This document shows positions 14,001 to 26,050 of a stretch of 64,000 nt of DNA, piece by piece. The stretch is from positions 1 through 64,000 of the forward strand of contig JAGVSM010003825.1 in the NCBI GenBank assembly GCA_022494885.1, read 5' to 3'. This stretch comes from Micrasema longulum. Its lineage: Eukaryota > Arthropoda > Insecta > Trichoptera > Brachycentridae. The notes beneath the pieces are model-generated. The model ran no database searches and was not told the origin of the DNA. It was given only the letters and a program-made list of their open reading frames with translations. Every line of letters begins with the position of its first letter. The first letter of the stretch is position 1. A program made the position numbers and the translations under genes.

Positions 14001-17000
14001 GAACTTGGTTATTACAAGAAAGATTGGACCTACTGAATTCGCTCGTTATAAGTATTACTCGTTATACCAGAGAAAGGTTTTATTAATCCAATCGCCATTG
14101 CATATTGTCACTGTTAAAAATTATAATAAATTCTTACAAACATACCAGTTTCTAAATTTCAAATTTGGATAAATAAACATTAGCATTTTTTCACAATGTT
14201 TGCAATGTGATAAGGATAGAGAGATCTTTTTTCATATTTCGCGCCATGATCATACAAATAATTCCCACTTTTTCGCAAATTGAAACACTTCTGCTTGTTA
14301 GTAGTCATGTTTGCAATTCAAGGGTTAGGTTTTAACTTATCTGACATCACCCACTTGTAATGTTTATTATGCATTGACCATAGAGCATTTTAAATTAAAT
14401 ATTGTAAAAACTATTTTCTTATGAATGTTGATAAATCGAAAGTGATGGTTTTTGAAAGGGATAACTAAATGTGACTGAGATATTCTGAATCAGGTAGAAG
14501 AATTTGTGTACCTGGGAAGTATGTTTACTAGGGACGGAAAGGCCGAGAAAGATATTGAAAGGAGTGCCGGGAACAGGGTGAACGGTGCACTAAAATCTAC
14601 ATTGGCAAACAAATGTTTATCGCAGGAGGCTAAACTAGCAGTTCACAACGGAGTTCTAGTGCCAACTTTAATGTATGGGAGCGAAGTATGGAATTGGAAA
14701 AATGATGATGAAAGTAGGGGTTGAATGCTGTCGAAATGCGATCCTTCAGGCGAACGTGTGGTAAAACGATGTACGATAGGTGCACAAATGTCGAGATCCG
14801 TGAAGTGTGTAAGGCTTAGACATGCATTATTGACAGAATCAAGAAAGGGGTGCTGCGTTGGTTTGGACATGTAGAGCGAATGGACAGCGAAAGAACGGCT
14901 AAAAGGATCCACGATGCAAATGTTGATGGACGCAGAAAACGAGGAAGACCGAGAAAGACATGGCACGATCAAGTCCATCAAATACTTGAAGATGGACATG
15001 TCAAAAGTAGGAATAATCGGCGTGCGTGAATGAGAAGATGTATGAATGTAGAGGAACCGAGGTCTGTATGCCAAGATAGAGTGTTATGGCGTTCTATCCT
15101 CTCTGCCTACCCCTACGGAGAAACGGCGTGATGGTTTGTTGTTTGTTTGTTTGTAAAAAACCCCAAAACAAGGATATCATTCACAAACTACTAAAGAAGT
15201 TGTGAAATGTAATGAAGTGCCGAGCCTGTGCTTACTAAGTTCACAAAGTTTGGATTTTTTACACGCAATTTCAACCATAGGTGTGATACTTTGTCAATGC
15301 TGTCGGTGAAAACACCAATTAGGTACTCAGACACTTGCATAGTATCATAAATGTAACTCGATCCCGACGCCCAGCGGCATCGGTGATAAGTTAGTCCCCC
15401 AGTTGGACTTTATTACTTAGGTTCTTATGTTCAATTGTTTATGTTTTTAAACAATTGAAGAGTTTTTGCTCAATTGTTGACAATATTTTTGTTCGGTATG
15501 TCCGAGAAGAAGCTCGTTATAAAAGTGAATAAATGTATGGAGAAAACCACAAACTAAAATGTCAACTGATGTTTCCCCATTATATCCGAGATCTCGCTGT
15601 TTCCGTGATCGTTATAACCAAGTTCGACTGTATTCACATTTTTTAGAACATGTTGTTCTAGAGAGTAGGACTGATAAATTAAATTAGTATAATATAATGT
15701 TTCTTATAGTATAATAAACAATAGTATATAATTCTTAAAAACTGTAAGGTATAGTTCGTTTTCTAATAGTGGCTCAGCAAGAAATAATGTAATGCATATT
15801 TTACAGGCCCGAAATTTTTTTATTCTTTTTTTACTGATAATATTTCATTGATCCCAAACTTTAAAAATTTTCCTTCTTTTAAAAATCACGCACTATCCTG
15901 GATTCAAACCAAAGATATTAACTCTTTTTTTCCATGATATGTTTTGTTGCCCTTTAACAATAAGGAATATTTTTATGTTTTTTAATATTTTTTATTTAAT
16001 TTTTTAATTACTATAAAAAAAACTACCTTATAATCTTTTACAGAATATTTTCTTTTCTCTTTCTTATATAACACAAAAATATTATATCTGTCTATTTATT
16101 ACAGGAGCAAAAATTCATAAACATTTCTTGTATACCCACGAACAAGCCATGCCTTTGTGGGATTTTTTTGTTTACTATTTTTACTGTTAATATGTATTTC
16201 ATTTCTATGTAATTATCCTTTATTTTTTTAATACTCTGTTTTACCCTCAAAGTAATAATGCGCCAAGCTATAGAGGCGCCCAAACGAGGGAAAACCATTC
16301 TATGACTATTGGGTATTAAGTTAGCTACAGTTCGCAGCAAAACAATGGGCCGTACTCAGGTCGAGAATTGCCAAATGGATATTAATTTGCATTGTAATTA
16401 CTTTAAAATAAGTACGAGGGCGGATTGAAAATGAAGCTACCTAAGTAGGTAAAAACATTTTTTTTTTTCAAAAACCTTTTATTTCTCAACATAGTCTCCT
16501 TTTACTTCGACACACTTAGTAAGACGATATTCCAACTTTTTTATACCATCTGAATAATATGATTTCGGGAACCTCTCAAAATACGCGTCAGTTTCGGTAA
16601 TCACTTTTTCGTTTGAGCTGAATCTTTTTCCTGCGAGCCATTTTTCAAGTTTGGAAACAGGAAAAAGTCACTAGGAGCTAAATCTGGACTATAAGGTAGA
16701 TGATTAACTAATTCGAAGTGTATTTCACGTAATTTTAGCATCGTATCTAATGCTGTGTGAACCGGTGCGTTGCCTTGAGGAAAGAGCACTTTTTTCTTCT
16801 TTAAATGTGGTTGTTTTTCCTTGATTGCATCATTCAATTTATCCAATAATGCACGACAATACTTGCCTATGATTGTGGAACCTTTTTCAAGATAATCGAT
16901 AAGCAATATTCCGAGTGCATCCCAAAATGCAGTGGCCATAACCTTGCCAGCCGATTTCACTGCCTTTGCCTTCTTCGGAGCACTTCCACCAGCTTCCACC

Positions 17001-20000
17001 CATTGTTTCGATCGATTTTTGGTTTCCGGTGTATAGTGGTGCACTCACGTTTCATCAACAGTTATTAATCGACGTCAAAAATCAACAGGATTACGCTTTT
17101 AACACATATATGCTTCTAACTTTTTTCTACTCAATATATTAAAGATTTTATTATTTGTAAACTTTCAGTACGTGAATTAGAAAGTTTTGCAAAAAACCGC
17201 ACGTAAATCTGTCAAGCCTTTTTTGAGTTTTTGCGAGACACAACACGGCGATTCATTTATATATATATAGATAACGTAAATATCCAAATTATTTACAAAC
17301 AAAGCCAATCACAGCTACAAAAGCATCCGATCGAACCGTTATGTTTATGTTGTCAAATAAAACAAAATGGCACCAATTGGTTGTTAACCAACATCGCTTG
17401 CGTTCTATGAAACATAGTGATAGGGCTTCTGTCTAGGTTTTTTAACATTTAACTTTTTTTTTTTGCATACCATACAGATAATGATCCAAATCTGGGAGGA
17501 AGTCTCCATTCGGGGGGGAAGCTGCAGTTGGTTGGAGGTGCTGCGCTGCAGGGAGGACTACCCCGGGGATGTGGATCAGGCTGCTGCTCTCATTATCTAC
17601 TCGCAGAGGCTCCACACTAAAGGTAGTTTTGTTGTTATTTATTATTACACATCTTGTGGTCGTGAAAGGGATTTTAAGTCCCGATGATGAGGAAGTAACC
17701 TTAAAACCGGTCGACGTATAACTAAGAGTTAAAGTGATGTGAAGGGGTCAACACTGTTCTGGCATCGAGACAACACTATTGCGTTAGCAAGAAGGTCCAC
17801 AACTTTTTGCCAGAATCGTGGAAAAGCGGGAGTGTTGTCAAGTTGCGGAAGGTGTTGACCTCGCTCTTTCATGACATTGGTCGTAGGGAGTCAGAAAGGC
17901 TGAGGCATGCCGTGGATTGGAGATGCTTACTGAATGTTAAAAATATTTTATTTTTATTTTTTCAATTTATGGCAATTATGATGTTTCGCATTATATATTA
18001 AATAAGTTGTCTATGTTTTATGAATGTATGTATGTGTATATATGGGTGTATGTATATGAGTATGTATGTATATGTGTGTGTGTATATGTGTATATATATG
18101 TATATGTGTGTATGTATGTATGTATATATGTATATGTGTATGTATCAAAATGTGCATACGAGTAAGTTTATATTTTATTAGTCTGTGCTTTCTATTAACT
18201 TGTAAACCATTTCATGCATTAAAATGTAATTGCCTAGCTTGGAATGGGGTATGTTAGCTGGGCAAAGATAAATATAAAATTCTAATTATGAAAAAATGTA
18301 CGAATAAAAAAGAAGTGGTTTATACAATAAAATAAACAAAACATCTTAGTTTTTTTACCACTATTTTTTTATTTTTTTTACTAACCGGTTTCAAAGCAAA
18401 CAAGCTTCTTCCTCAAGGTTTACGTAACTAATGAATTCTTTCCTATTTTATTTTTTTCCACGCTTACTAAATACTACACATGGAACCAATAAATCATGTC
18501 TTTTTTTTCCATAAAAGGGTGGTAATTTGAGATTAATATTTTCGAAGCTAGACAGGAGTGGACTAAAAGAAATATCGTTTATTTGGTTATTAATGGTTTT
18601 TTTCTTATTGTGAATCGCTTTTTTAATTTCTGAGATTTCTAAATTGTCTAATTTTATTTTCAACATCAAGTACTTTTAACTCAGTGTCATTATGGAAATT
18701 ATGATTGTTTTCTATCAGATGGTTTGCGAATTCAGAAAAAATATTTTTATTTAAGCACCTTAAGTGTTATTTTACTCGTATATTAAAGTCTCTTTTAGTT
18801 TTAGCAATCATTACAATTTATTTGGTATATGCCAGATTTATTATATTTATGGACTTTGTATTTGTGATTTTTTAACAATGTTCCTAAATTATTAGTTGTG
18901 TAGAATGCAGGTTTAATGTTTGATGGTAGGGGAATTAGATAATTGTTTTGATAAAATGTCATTTTTAAAAAGAATCTGCCTCCATTGTTTAGGTGGGTTT
19001 GCTTTATTTACTGTGTTAGTAGAATGTCAATATTTTATTTTATTATCATAAATAACCACAAAGTTAGTGCCTCAAATATAAAATGTATTATGGTTTATAC
19101 AAATTTATAAAAAATGTGTGTGAAAAATGCGATGTTGACTTTCTTATATATTTGATGTTGAAAAAGTTATATTAAAGCTTTTTTTTTCCAGGTTTGAAAA
19201 AAAATATATATGTAACTAATCCAAGTATCGAATGGTTTATATTTTTTACTTATATATTATATTGTGGCATAAAGTGTCAAAAAAATTAAATTAAACCGCT
19301 CTTTAGTAAAGTTGAAGAAAATCAAATGCGTCGTTGTTAGAAGTACATATTATGTACTTCTGGATTACTTTTTTCTGCACAAAGATGCCAAGGTAACCAG
19401 ATTGCAGAGAGTGCCTTTGAAAAGCTTTTCTTTTTCGGCAATTAGAAATATTTCCTTGTAACTGAGCACCGCCAAGGAGGCTTAAGTCCTCGGATGCAGT
19501 GTGTTGTATGTGGTAGGCAAGCTTTTAGAAATTATCACATTTCTTTGCAAAATAGTAATGATTCAATTTTATTTTTTCAGATATATATTCAAATGTGAAA
19601 TTCGGCTCCAGCCCCCACAATATTATAAAAAATAACCTGCCATATTCGTCGCCTCCAGTCAACGATTATGTGTTACAACAGAACTACCACCCTATTCAGA
19701 CAATCAACGGTTTACACGGACAACACATCAACCCCCACTGTATGCAACCCACAAATGGATACATTCAGAATGGTCACGGGATGCCGACTAATGCAATACC
19801 CATTAAAACACAAGTGCATGTTAATCCACATCCCGATCCACACAACATCTACTGTTCCAATTTCATGATGCAACCCAACTCCATGAATGGCTTGCAAAGG
19901 ATTCCATTAGAGGTCAATCCGATGTACAGGTTTAACAACGTCGGCATTATAAATCAGTGTGCGGCCATGTCCGGCTATTACTCCAGCCCTATGAACACCC

Positions 20001-22936
20001 ACCCTTACTTAATGCAGCCCCCTCTTACCCAGTACGGAGGAGTGCGGCAAGCCACCACCTTGCCTCTCAGCAATGGATATCACTGTCCCCCCGTTCCCCA
20101 GGCAAACTATTGTCAATCTGTTCCTACAGCTCAACTGATCGAGCTGGACATACCGCCTAGCTATTCTACCAATAGTCATTCCCACCACAACTGTCCCAAT
20201 ATATCCGGTCCCGAGCAATCTATTCCCGATAGGAAAAGGGTCGATAATGGTCAGTCGCACAGAGAACCGATTCCTAAAATTTACCACAGTGGATCGATGG
20301 ATTCTAAGCACAATCCGATGGTTCAAGGATCCATGAAAAAATCCCACGATTTGAATTACGAAAATCAAGAAAATGCCCGCAGAAATAGTGCCCCGAGATC
20401 GTCCGCATCGTACACGAGCGATAATACATTTTCCATACCAAGGTCGGATACCCAACCTTCGCTGAGCAAGGCGCGAGAGGATGGAATGGGCACTTTCGAG
20501 AGTTGGGACTACGTTTTTAGGAATTTAGAAAGCCAAGGATACTCTAAGGACTTAGGTGAACGGGGAAACATCCTCTCACCTCCCTTGGAGCGGGATTCCA
20601 AGACCTTAGGGAGGGCGAGCACTCGGGACCCGAAGAGATATCAACAGACCACCATGGATTTGGAAGATGCCCTTCACGCCATTCGCTTAGAAAAAGATTC
20701 TGACGAAGAATTATATAGGACAGCTAAAATAAACGAAACATTGTTGAAAATCAAACAAGACAGTGAGGCTAAAGCGGCCAAAGCCAACAACAGGAGACAC
20801 ATCCTCGCCGACGAGAAGGATAAAAGGAAGTCTAGCTCTTACGAAAATGCAACTATCAGCCCCGCAAAAGACACTAACGGATATAAGATAACCAATGACA
20901 AAACGCGTCTTATTTCTAAAGAGGAGACCAAAGATAAAAAAGAAATGGACAAGAACATTTATGTTAATGGAAATAATACGATAAGAACTGGAGAAAGCCG
21001 AAAAGTGAAAAAGAGCATTGTGAAGTGTTTGAGTTCAGAAAATGACACTACTACGAAAAGGAGGACAGCGTCGGACCAATCAGTGCAAGTGATATCCGCT
21101 ATTGAAAAGGCCCAAGGTAATTCTTCTTTTTCTTTTTGCATTTTATTTTTATTATATCACTGGAAATCTATCTAGGTAGGAGTCACAGTGCGCAAAGAAG
21201 CGATTACCTAATTATATTAATGAGAATCGAGGGAATGGCCATTCGATGGATAGGATAGACCCTTGTTCTAGCTAGCTCCTCAATTTAGGTATTTATTTAT
21301 CAATAGACAGTAAAACCCCTGTGTTACGTTTTTCAAGGGAGCAACCAAAAAAGTGTAAAACTGAGGAAAACTCTAAAGTGAGGAAATGAAAAATGAATGG
21401 AAAAAATTTAATTACATTAAAATATAATTGTTGTACTAGACTATACTAAATATACTGCAGAAAAATTGTAAGAACTATCATAATTGGGGATTATTCATAT
21501 TTACCAATGATTTAATTAAAAATATTTTGTATTTCTTCAAGCATTGATATATTACATTGAATTTTTAAAAAAACATGTATAAATCATTTTATGTAAGTAC
21601 TTAACCTTAAAAACACGATAATAAACATTAAAATTAGCATAAAATGCACACAACAATATTTTCCCTGAATATTGGAAAATTTTATTTATATGGTATCACT
21701 TTTCTTAGTATGGCAACACAGAATTTCAACTGTCATTTACATCGCGGCAAAACGGTTTTACACTTTTATGATAACTGTTTTAACTATCTTCTTTTCACAT
21801 TACGTTTATAACGAACTTCAAATAATATTTCTATTGACAAATTTTTAAACTTTCTGCATCGTAATTTATTGATGTTAAGACTTTATTCTTCCTAAACATG
21901 CGTCAACTGCATGTCACAATTTAGTAACATGTCGAAATTAGACACTTAAACAAAATGGTCAATTACACTGCACCTACTTTTAATTTAGTTTGAGACGATA
22001 ATTTACACATTTTTTTATTTACCTCGATTTTATTCTCCATTCACTCGTTGTCTTTTGACAGATTGAATGAGTTTCGATTATTTAAATGAAAAACGTAAAA
22101 AACGTTATTTGGGGGAATATTTAAATGAGAGTGTATGGAAAAAAATGAGACCTAAATATTTCGGTGTAAAAAGTGGGAAAACGTAAAATCGAGGAATGTA
22201 AAAACGTTGTTTTGCTGTATATATTATGCGTCCACGATTTCAAAATTATTATTTTCAAACATCTTTTGCAAAATTGAAACAAGAAATCAAGCAGTCAATT
22301 CAACCAATTTTAATACATAATTTTTTACTGGTTGCTATAGGTGATTCTTTTGTGTATCATCCCCAGTTGTATAAATTAATTAATTGACACTATATAATTT
22401 ACTCTATTAACTTTATTTTCTGCTTACAAATAATGTTTTATGTATGCTGTTGTTTTCCTAATAAACAATTAGAAAAAACTAATGCCTTATTGTGTAACTC
22501 TTATATTGTAGCTCCTGTTAGTTCATCCGGCCATCATGTCCGACAGCACTCTCAGGGCCTGGATAGTACCGACGCAGGTCTCAAGACCAGGCTGGTGGTC
22601 AGTCTACATGACCAAGACAAGGGCTCCTCCGGCAGACACAGCTCGGACCGCCACGGATCACGCAGCGCAGGCAAGGACACGGAGAATCACTCCAAGGGTA
22701 AGGAGAGAAGAGAGATAGGCTCAGCTCATTGGGAATGCGGGACGTGCACTTTTGTCAACAGTTCGACGAGGAATGCCTGCGAAATGTGCGCCAAGTCGCG
22801 GCAACTCGGCGTGGAAGCCACGCCCCTCATGAGCGGCGGTAAAGAATGCCCGACATGCACCTTGGTCAATAAAAGAGATGCCACGGTATGCACTGTTTGC
22901 GAAACAGACTTAAAACATTCTCCTACTTACATTTAA
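7930..22936 (+). CDS. tamo: Protein tamozhennic (SPATA2-like PUB domain, C-terminal NZF zinc fingers)
   Basis: Six exons (7930-8059, 10542-10738, 11298-11483, 17478-17622, 19581-21116, 22512-22936) splice with matching phases into 873 codons including the stop. Residues ~44-220 resemble the SPATA2/tamo PUB region: WRKEYRTIR then LYSGFYKHEVEG and AMGY parallel the vertebrate SPATA2 WKKEFRSIK..Y..ILSCMGY pattern. Residues ~220-800 are low-complexity and polar. Two zinc fingers of the NZF/RanBP2 type close the protein: Cys ~807/810/821/824 and ~844/847/858/861, each with CxxCT..N..CxxC. Known from the family: Drosophila Tamo controls nuclear import of Dorsal; SPATA2 uses its PUB domain to link the deubiquitinase CYLD to the linear-ubiquitin ligase. 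A similar role in Toll/IMD signalling here is inference. A polyadenylation signal AATAAA follows at 23063. Confidence 0.87.
8290..8990 (+). mobile_element. Non-LTR retroelement 3' end
   Basis: Open frame 8305-8694 encodes a tail of the type seen in jockey/CR1-like reverse transcriptases (EKVQHKFLRFIHFKLNI..SNRREMSDLLLLFKLLN..YSPIPRFHMLAN). The 3' noncoding part ends AAAATAAATAAATA at about 8980. 5'-truncated and inactive. Confidence 0.75.
9132..9570. mobile_element. hAT-type MITE with perfect 8-bp target duplication
   Basis: Starts CAGTGTTTCTTAACCTGTGG and ends GGTTAGGAAACGCTG, an imperfect terminal inverted repeat of the hAT type, flanked on both sides by AGTTAGGG (9124-9131 and 9571-9578). 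439 bp with no transposase, so a nonautonomous copy, and recent enough for the target duplication to be intact. Confidence 0.88.
9780..10110 (-). repeat. Copy of the GTGTAAAGTGG dispersed repeat, plus a piggyBac-MITE-like left end
   Basis: 9784-9830 begins TTAACACGTTTGCG and shares GTATGGACACAT with the TTAA-flanked MITE at 23099-23388. From about 9840 the minus strand matches the dispersed family described at 39770-40400 (AGGTGGCCAGTTTTCACC, GAACATCCACATTTCCTCAA). Confidence 0.5.
10542..10738 (+). CDS. tamo: tamo exon 2 (PUB region)
   Basis: Acceptor TATTTTAG at 10541 completes the split Gly codon from exon 1; donor AAGG|GTACGT at 10739. Markedly more GC-rich than its surroundings. Encodes YILDYLYLVPHEN through HWRKEYRTIR. 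Confidence 0.85.
10739..11297 (+). other. tamo intron 2
   Basis: About 0.56 kb. Contains a tRNA-like SINE head near 10895-10980 (B-box-like GGGTTTGATTCC). Nothing else recognised. Confidence 0.4.
11298..11483 (+). CDS. tamo: tamo exon 3 (PUB region)
   Basis: Phase 0 at both ends, 62 codons, acceptor ATTTTAG at 11297 and donor CAG|GTAATT at 11484. Encodes LYSGFYKHEVEG to AYVECQ, matching the SPATA2 segment that follows WKKEFRSIK. Confidence 0.87.
12702..13312. mobile_element. MITE-like element with 17-bp inverted ends
   Basis: AGGGCCTTACTTATTA at 12703 is repeated inverted as TAATAAGTAAGGCCCT ending at about 13311. The ~610 bp between has no ORF. No clear target duplication, so the superfamily is open. 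Confidence 0.6.
13320..13915 (+). mobile_element. Non-LTR retroelement 3' end (same family as 54110-55125)
   Basis: Open frame 13335-13727 encodes the reverse-transcriptase C-terminal tail (SVQHCFLRKVAWLLGLQRG..FYAPMSRMCRLVN) without a stop. It is nearly identical to the copy at 54600-54954, including the 3' noncoding part, so both are young. Ends AATAAATAAATA at ~13915. Confidence 0.85.
13996..15630. mobile_element. pogo/Tc1-type element with TA target sites, carrying a nested LINE
   Basis: Left end CAGTCGAACTTGGTTATTAC at 13996 is matched by the inverted right end GTTATAACCAAGTTCGACTG ending at 15630, each preceded or followed by TA. No transposase frame remains. 14470-15150 is a LINE fragment inserted later. 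Confidence 0.75.
14470..15150 (+). mobile_element. Non-LTR retroelement relic nested in the pogo-like element
   Basis: Encodes VEEFVYLGSMFTRDGKAEKD, VLVPTLMYGSEVWNW, LRWFGHVERMDSERTAKRI and RGRPRKTWHDQ in order, interrupted by stops at about 14722, 14818 and 15028. Same family as 4494-5035. Its 3' tail is a GTTT repeat (15134-15155). Confidence 0.85.
16415..17110 (-). mobile_element. mariner transposase relic, 5' truncated
   Basis: Inverted-repeat-like end CGAGGGCGGATTGAAAATG after TA at 16413. Minus-strand frame 17044-16601 carries HHYTPETK, a long central part, a degraded second catalytic box (LFPQGNAPVHTA, where Gly replaces the catalytic Asp) and YSPDLAPSDFFLF with the third Asp. The first box region (VDET) sits before a stop at ~17045. 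Inactive, no complementary second end found. Confidence 0.88.
17478..17622 (+). CDS. tamo: tamo exon 4
   Basis: Acceptor CCATACAG at 17477, donor AAAG|GTAGTT at 17623; 48 codons plus one base. Encodes IWEEVSIRGGSCSWLEVLRC and a helical AAALIIYSQRLH segment that should finish the folded N-terminal domain. Confidence 0.82.
17940..18275 (+). repeat. Dispersed repeat with GTATAT microsatellite core
   Basis: Sequence from TTTATGGCAATTATGATG through a GTATAT tract (18018-18150) to CCTAGCTTGGAATGGGGTA and AGCTGGGCAAAG is found inverted at 56600-56965, and its last ~45 bp again at 63840-63885. Lies in tamo intron 4. Confidence 0.7.
19581..21116 (+). CDS. tamo: tamo exon 5 (long disordered middle)
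   Basis: Acceptor TTTTTTCAG at 19580, donor CAAG|GTAATT at 21117; 512 codons in one frame. First half rich in Asn, Pro, His, Gln and Tyr; second half charged, with Lys/Glu-rich helices. A short aromatic motif (FESWDYVFRNLESQGYSKDLG, ~residues 520-540) stands out as the likeliest conserved island. Confidence 0.82.
21117..22511 (+). mobile_element. tamo intron 5, mostly a pogo-like MITE
   Basis: 21308 (CAGTAAAACCCCTGTGTTACG) and the inverted end near 22219 (CGTTGTTTTGCTG followed by TA) look like decayed terminal inverted repeats of a pogo-type element of ~910 bp. The left TA is changed to GA. No transposase. Confidence 0.4.
22512..22936 (+). CDS. tamo: tamo exon 6 (two NZF zinc fingers, stop)
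   Basis: Acceptor TATATTGTAG at 22511 completes the split Ala codon; TAA at 22934-22936. Contains HWECGTCTFVNSSTRNAC..C and, 19 residues after its last Cys, CPTCTLVNKRDATVC..C. The second finger lacks the Trp before the first Cys that typical NZF domains have. Confidence 0.88.
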
Positions 22937-23098
22937 ACTTGACATGTTCAATTTTCTATCGTACGATGCCCTTCCGGAGGACAGATTTTTATTACAGATT
23001 GTGCTTTTCTGGGTCCTTACTTCTATGCCATGTGTTGTTAGCTCTTCTGTGGGTGTTAACAAAATAAATAAAAAAACATTTAAATCTTAGATGTTTAA

Positions 23099-23388
23099 CA
23101 CGTTCACGGACACTTTTTTCTTGCAGGATCCACTCATATGGACACATACAATTTTCTTATTTTTTGTAATATTTCACTTCTGATTGGACCATAATGGATG
23201 GTTTGAAGTAAATCTTATTTGACTTACAAACATACTGGGACACTTTTGGTTCTGACGGCTTTTTATAGAGACACAATATCTATAATCAATTCAGTTTTGC
23301 GTAGGCTATATCCATCTTTTCACTACCAAAGTCTTTTTTAATGAAAGCCACGATTTTGACTGCTATTGCCGGCATAGCCGCGAACGTA
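23099..23388. mobile_element. piggyBac-like MITE at a TTAA site
   Basis: TTAA (23095-23098) then CACGTTCACGGAC; the other end reads CCGCGAACGTA then TTAA (23389-23392). The ends are imperfect inverted repeats and 290 bp separate the TTAA pair. TTAA duplication is the hallmark of piggyBac elements. Confidence 0.6.
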
Positions 23389-23392
23389 TTAA

Positions 23393-25039
23393 TCATCTTT
23401 TTTTCTGTAAATATCAATCAATCAATATATTTTTGGGATTATTCATTATTAAATCCACATGGTCCTCTAAAGGTGTGATGTTGTGTTTGACTAAATAATC
23501 GTTTATGTTATTTTTACATATTTATTGTTGGATTTGTTCCTAGAAATGCACAAAATTGAATTTCTTCATTCTCTCGCGAAGGAGTTATTTATTACTTAAC
23601 CGTAAATATTATGATTTCGGATTTGAAGTGTTGTTAAGATGCATTTTTTATATTTGTAGTTGTTGACCTATGAAATATATGTAGATGTCATTTTATAAGA
23701 CAGAGGCTTTTTACATTTGTTTGCCGAGTAATTTTAAAAAGACAAATGTCACAAACGGAATACCCAAGTGAAACGGAATACAGGGAAAATAGTTGTATTT
23801 CTTACATTTTGGTCTATTTCAATGTTACGTGTATACCTAAATTAATAATAATCCAAACTCTATTGTAAATGTTATAAATTCCCTTCCTAATCTCTCTAGA
23901 CAGTTTGTTACACTGAAATCTAAAGGGTAGATCATTTCAACAGGCCTTTATTATATTACGAATGATGTCTATGTACACATATTTACTAAATAGATAAAAT
24001 ATACATTATATTTTAACTACATTTGTAATCACAGCATTCTGAAGAGTCTACTAACCTACCGTAGTTACATTTTGTCAATTGATGACCCGGTGTAACTTGA
24101 ATGACTTAAAATAACAAATTGTTCAAATTTCTCTTTGGTGCCTCTAGAAAATTGTACACATATTTCTCAGAACAAAAATATATCAGAATTTATTTAAAAC
24201 AAAGATTTTATTATACCGAATCGTGTATTTAAACCTTATCAATAAAATACAGATGTGATATGGTTACTTGTTAGCAGTTATAAAAGCTTATAAATGCCTA
24301 TTGAGTTAATTGAATGATATTATGGTGTGTAACAATGTTTATTATAGCCTTAGGATGTGTATATAAATAAACAAAATGTGCCGTAGGAATATAGTTCTTA
24401 TATACAATTTGTCTCTTGCACAACGTGAGATGCACAGTTGTCACATGTTAAATTTGTAAAAAAATATATTGTATCAAACATTGTACATTAATATTAAATT
24501 TATACTAGATTAGAACAAAGAATGTTATAAACATCTATATAATCTTTAACTATTTTAACAAAGAGCACTTTATCTTCTTTCTTGCTTATAAATTGTAGTC
24601 TATTTATTGTGTATTGAATTTATTAATATTGAAAGAATATGGCAGTAAATTTTATGTCCGCTAATCATAAAATATTAATTTAGAACTATTAAAGAAAACA
24701 ATCGACTATTTTTTATACATGCAAATGAAAAGCATTCTTGGGATTGATTAAAAACCATTTATTATATATATTTTATACAAATACATATTATTACGCACTC
24801 GTATCTTAAGATACTTTATTGGATAACTTATTTAAACAACTTAAAAAAATTAAACAAATGCTATCTAGTCCATTTTGTTTTGGTTAGTTCAACTGGTATA
24901 AGTTCAGCTGTTGCAACAAATTTAGCTATCTGGTCCTTTAGAATACTGTTTTTCTTTTAACTTTGCTTAAAATTTTAATAAACGTTTTATTTTCTTTTTC
25001 TAAAAGTTCTTTCTTCTTCCGCTTCATGCAGAGCATTAT
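23393..25039. other. Intergenic, no gene seen
   Basis: AT-rich sequence with many stops in all frames and no inverted-repeat element found by eye. Confidence 0.4.
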
Positions 25040-25280
25040 AATTTCAAGGTTTATCAGGCACTAGGTGTACTTCTCCGTCTCCACTAGGTACAGCCTCCAT
25101 CCCTCCCGGGTCCGGGCCATTTTGAGGGCAGTGTTTAATGAAGACCCCGTTAATTCCGTTCTTTGGTCGGTCTTGTAAGAGGCCGTTCTCCGGCTCGCTT
25201 ACTTGAGAGACAATTCGCAAGTTTGAGAGACAATTTCCCGCGTGCATAGTTGCTCCCGGAGCTTTGTCGTGGGTGGACTT
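25040..25280 (-). mobile_element. Degraded non-LTR retroelement C-terminus
   Basis: The minus strand, with frame changes, gives SYKTDQRTELTGSSLNTALK and a REGWRLYL segment, matching the R..DQIK..DREEWK pattern seen at 26565-26740 and 36360-36600. Confidence 0.5.
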
Positions 25281-25789
25281 CTTGCTCATGCTGCGCGTAT
25301 CAGCCAATAGTTTTTTTCATCTTTTAGTCGATATATTAAAAATATTATCGCGACTTGAATGATTGAAGCAATTAAGCCTACGAATATTCCATTTTTCCGA
25401 TTTTAAATCTCTTATTTTTGCATGTGTAATTGACTACAGAACACCGGAATGCGCAGACGTTTTTGGCACTGTAAGGGAAGGATTAAGTGATATTTATGTA
25501 ATTAATTATTGATGCACAGAGCACTGCAAATGGTGTTCGCATTGTAGCGCTCGTGAACTATTAGGTGAGAATAACCTTTGAATAAGTATTTTATATCGAC
25601 TCAGTCAGGAATTAAACCCAGAACCGTATTCATGGTAGCCTAATGTGCTAACAATCACACAATAATCATTCTCATTTTATATTCTGCTAATATTCAGCGT
25701 TATAAACAAATAAAGTACAAATAATTTAGCTAAATTTTTGGCCCTATTGTATGGATCAGACAAATAAAAGTTATCAGAAATTTTAAGTG

Positions 25790-26050
25790 AATGAAAAGTT
25801 CAGCGCTACGGGAAATATTATATAAAAAATGTTTTCTAACATGCGGTAGAAATTAGTGTAATTCAAGTCATTTAAAAGTTACAAAACTTTGAAAAATCAT
25901 GAAGCTGACAATTTGTAATAATATATTTAAAAAATATTTTGGCTTGGTTCGATAGGTCTATTGACAAATAAAATTAGTCGGGTTGTGGCTAGTGTTGCGG
26001 ACTCACGGATCAGGTCCGAGGTTCAAACCCCACTCTACCCCAACTTTATT
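25790..26050 (+). repeat. Short copy of the AAGTTCAGYGCTA repeat, followed by a SINE head
   Basis: 25795-25975 matches both ends of the repeat arms at 28900-29255 and 30745-31100 (GTTCAGCGCTACGGGAAAT, GGTCTATTGACAAATA). 25985-26045 is a tRNA-like sequence with GGTTCAAACCCC, similar to 1385-1445. Confidence 0.5.

Noticed and set aside
17807..18001. 64-residue plus-strand frame as a tamo exon
   Set aside because: Overlaps the start of a dispersed repeat and lacks splice sites that fit the neighbouring exon phases.
20009..20455. 148-residue minus-strand frame
   Set aside because: Lies entirely opposite tamo exon 5, with no domain; an antisense shadow.
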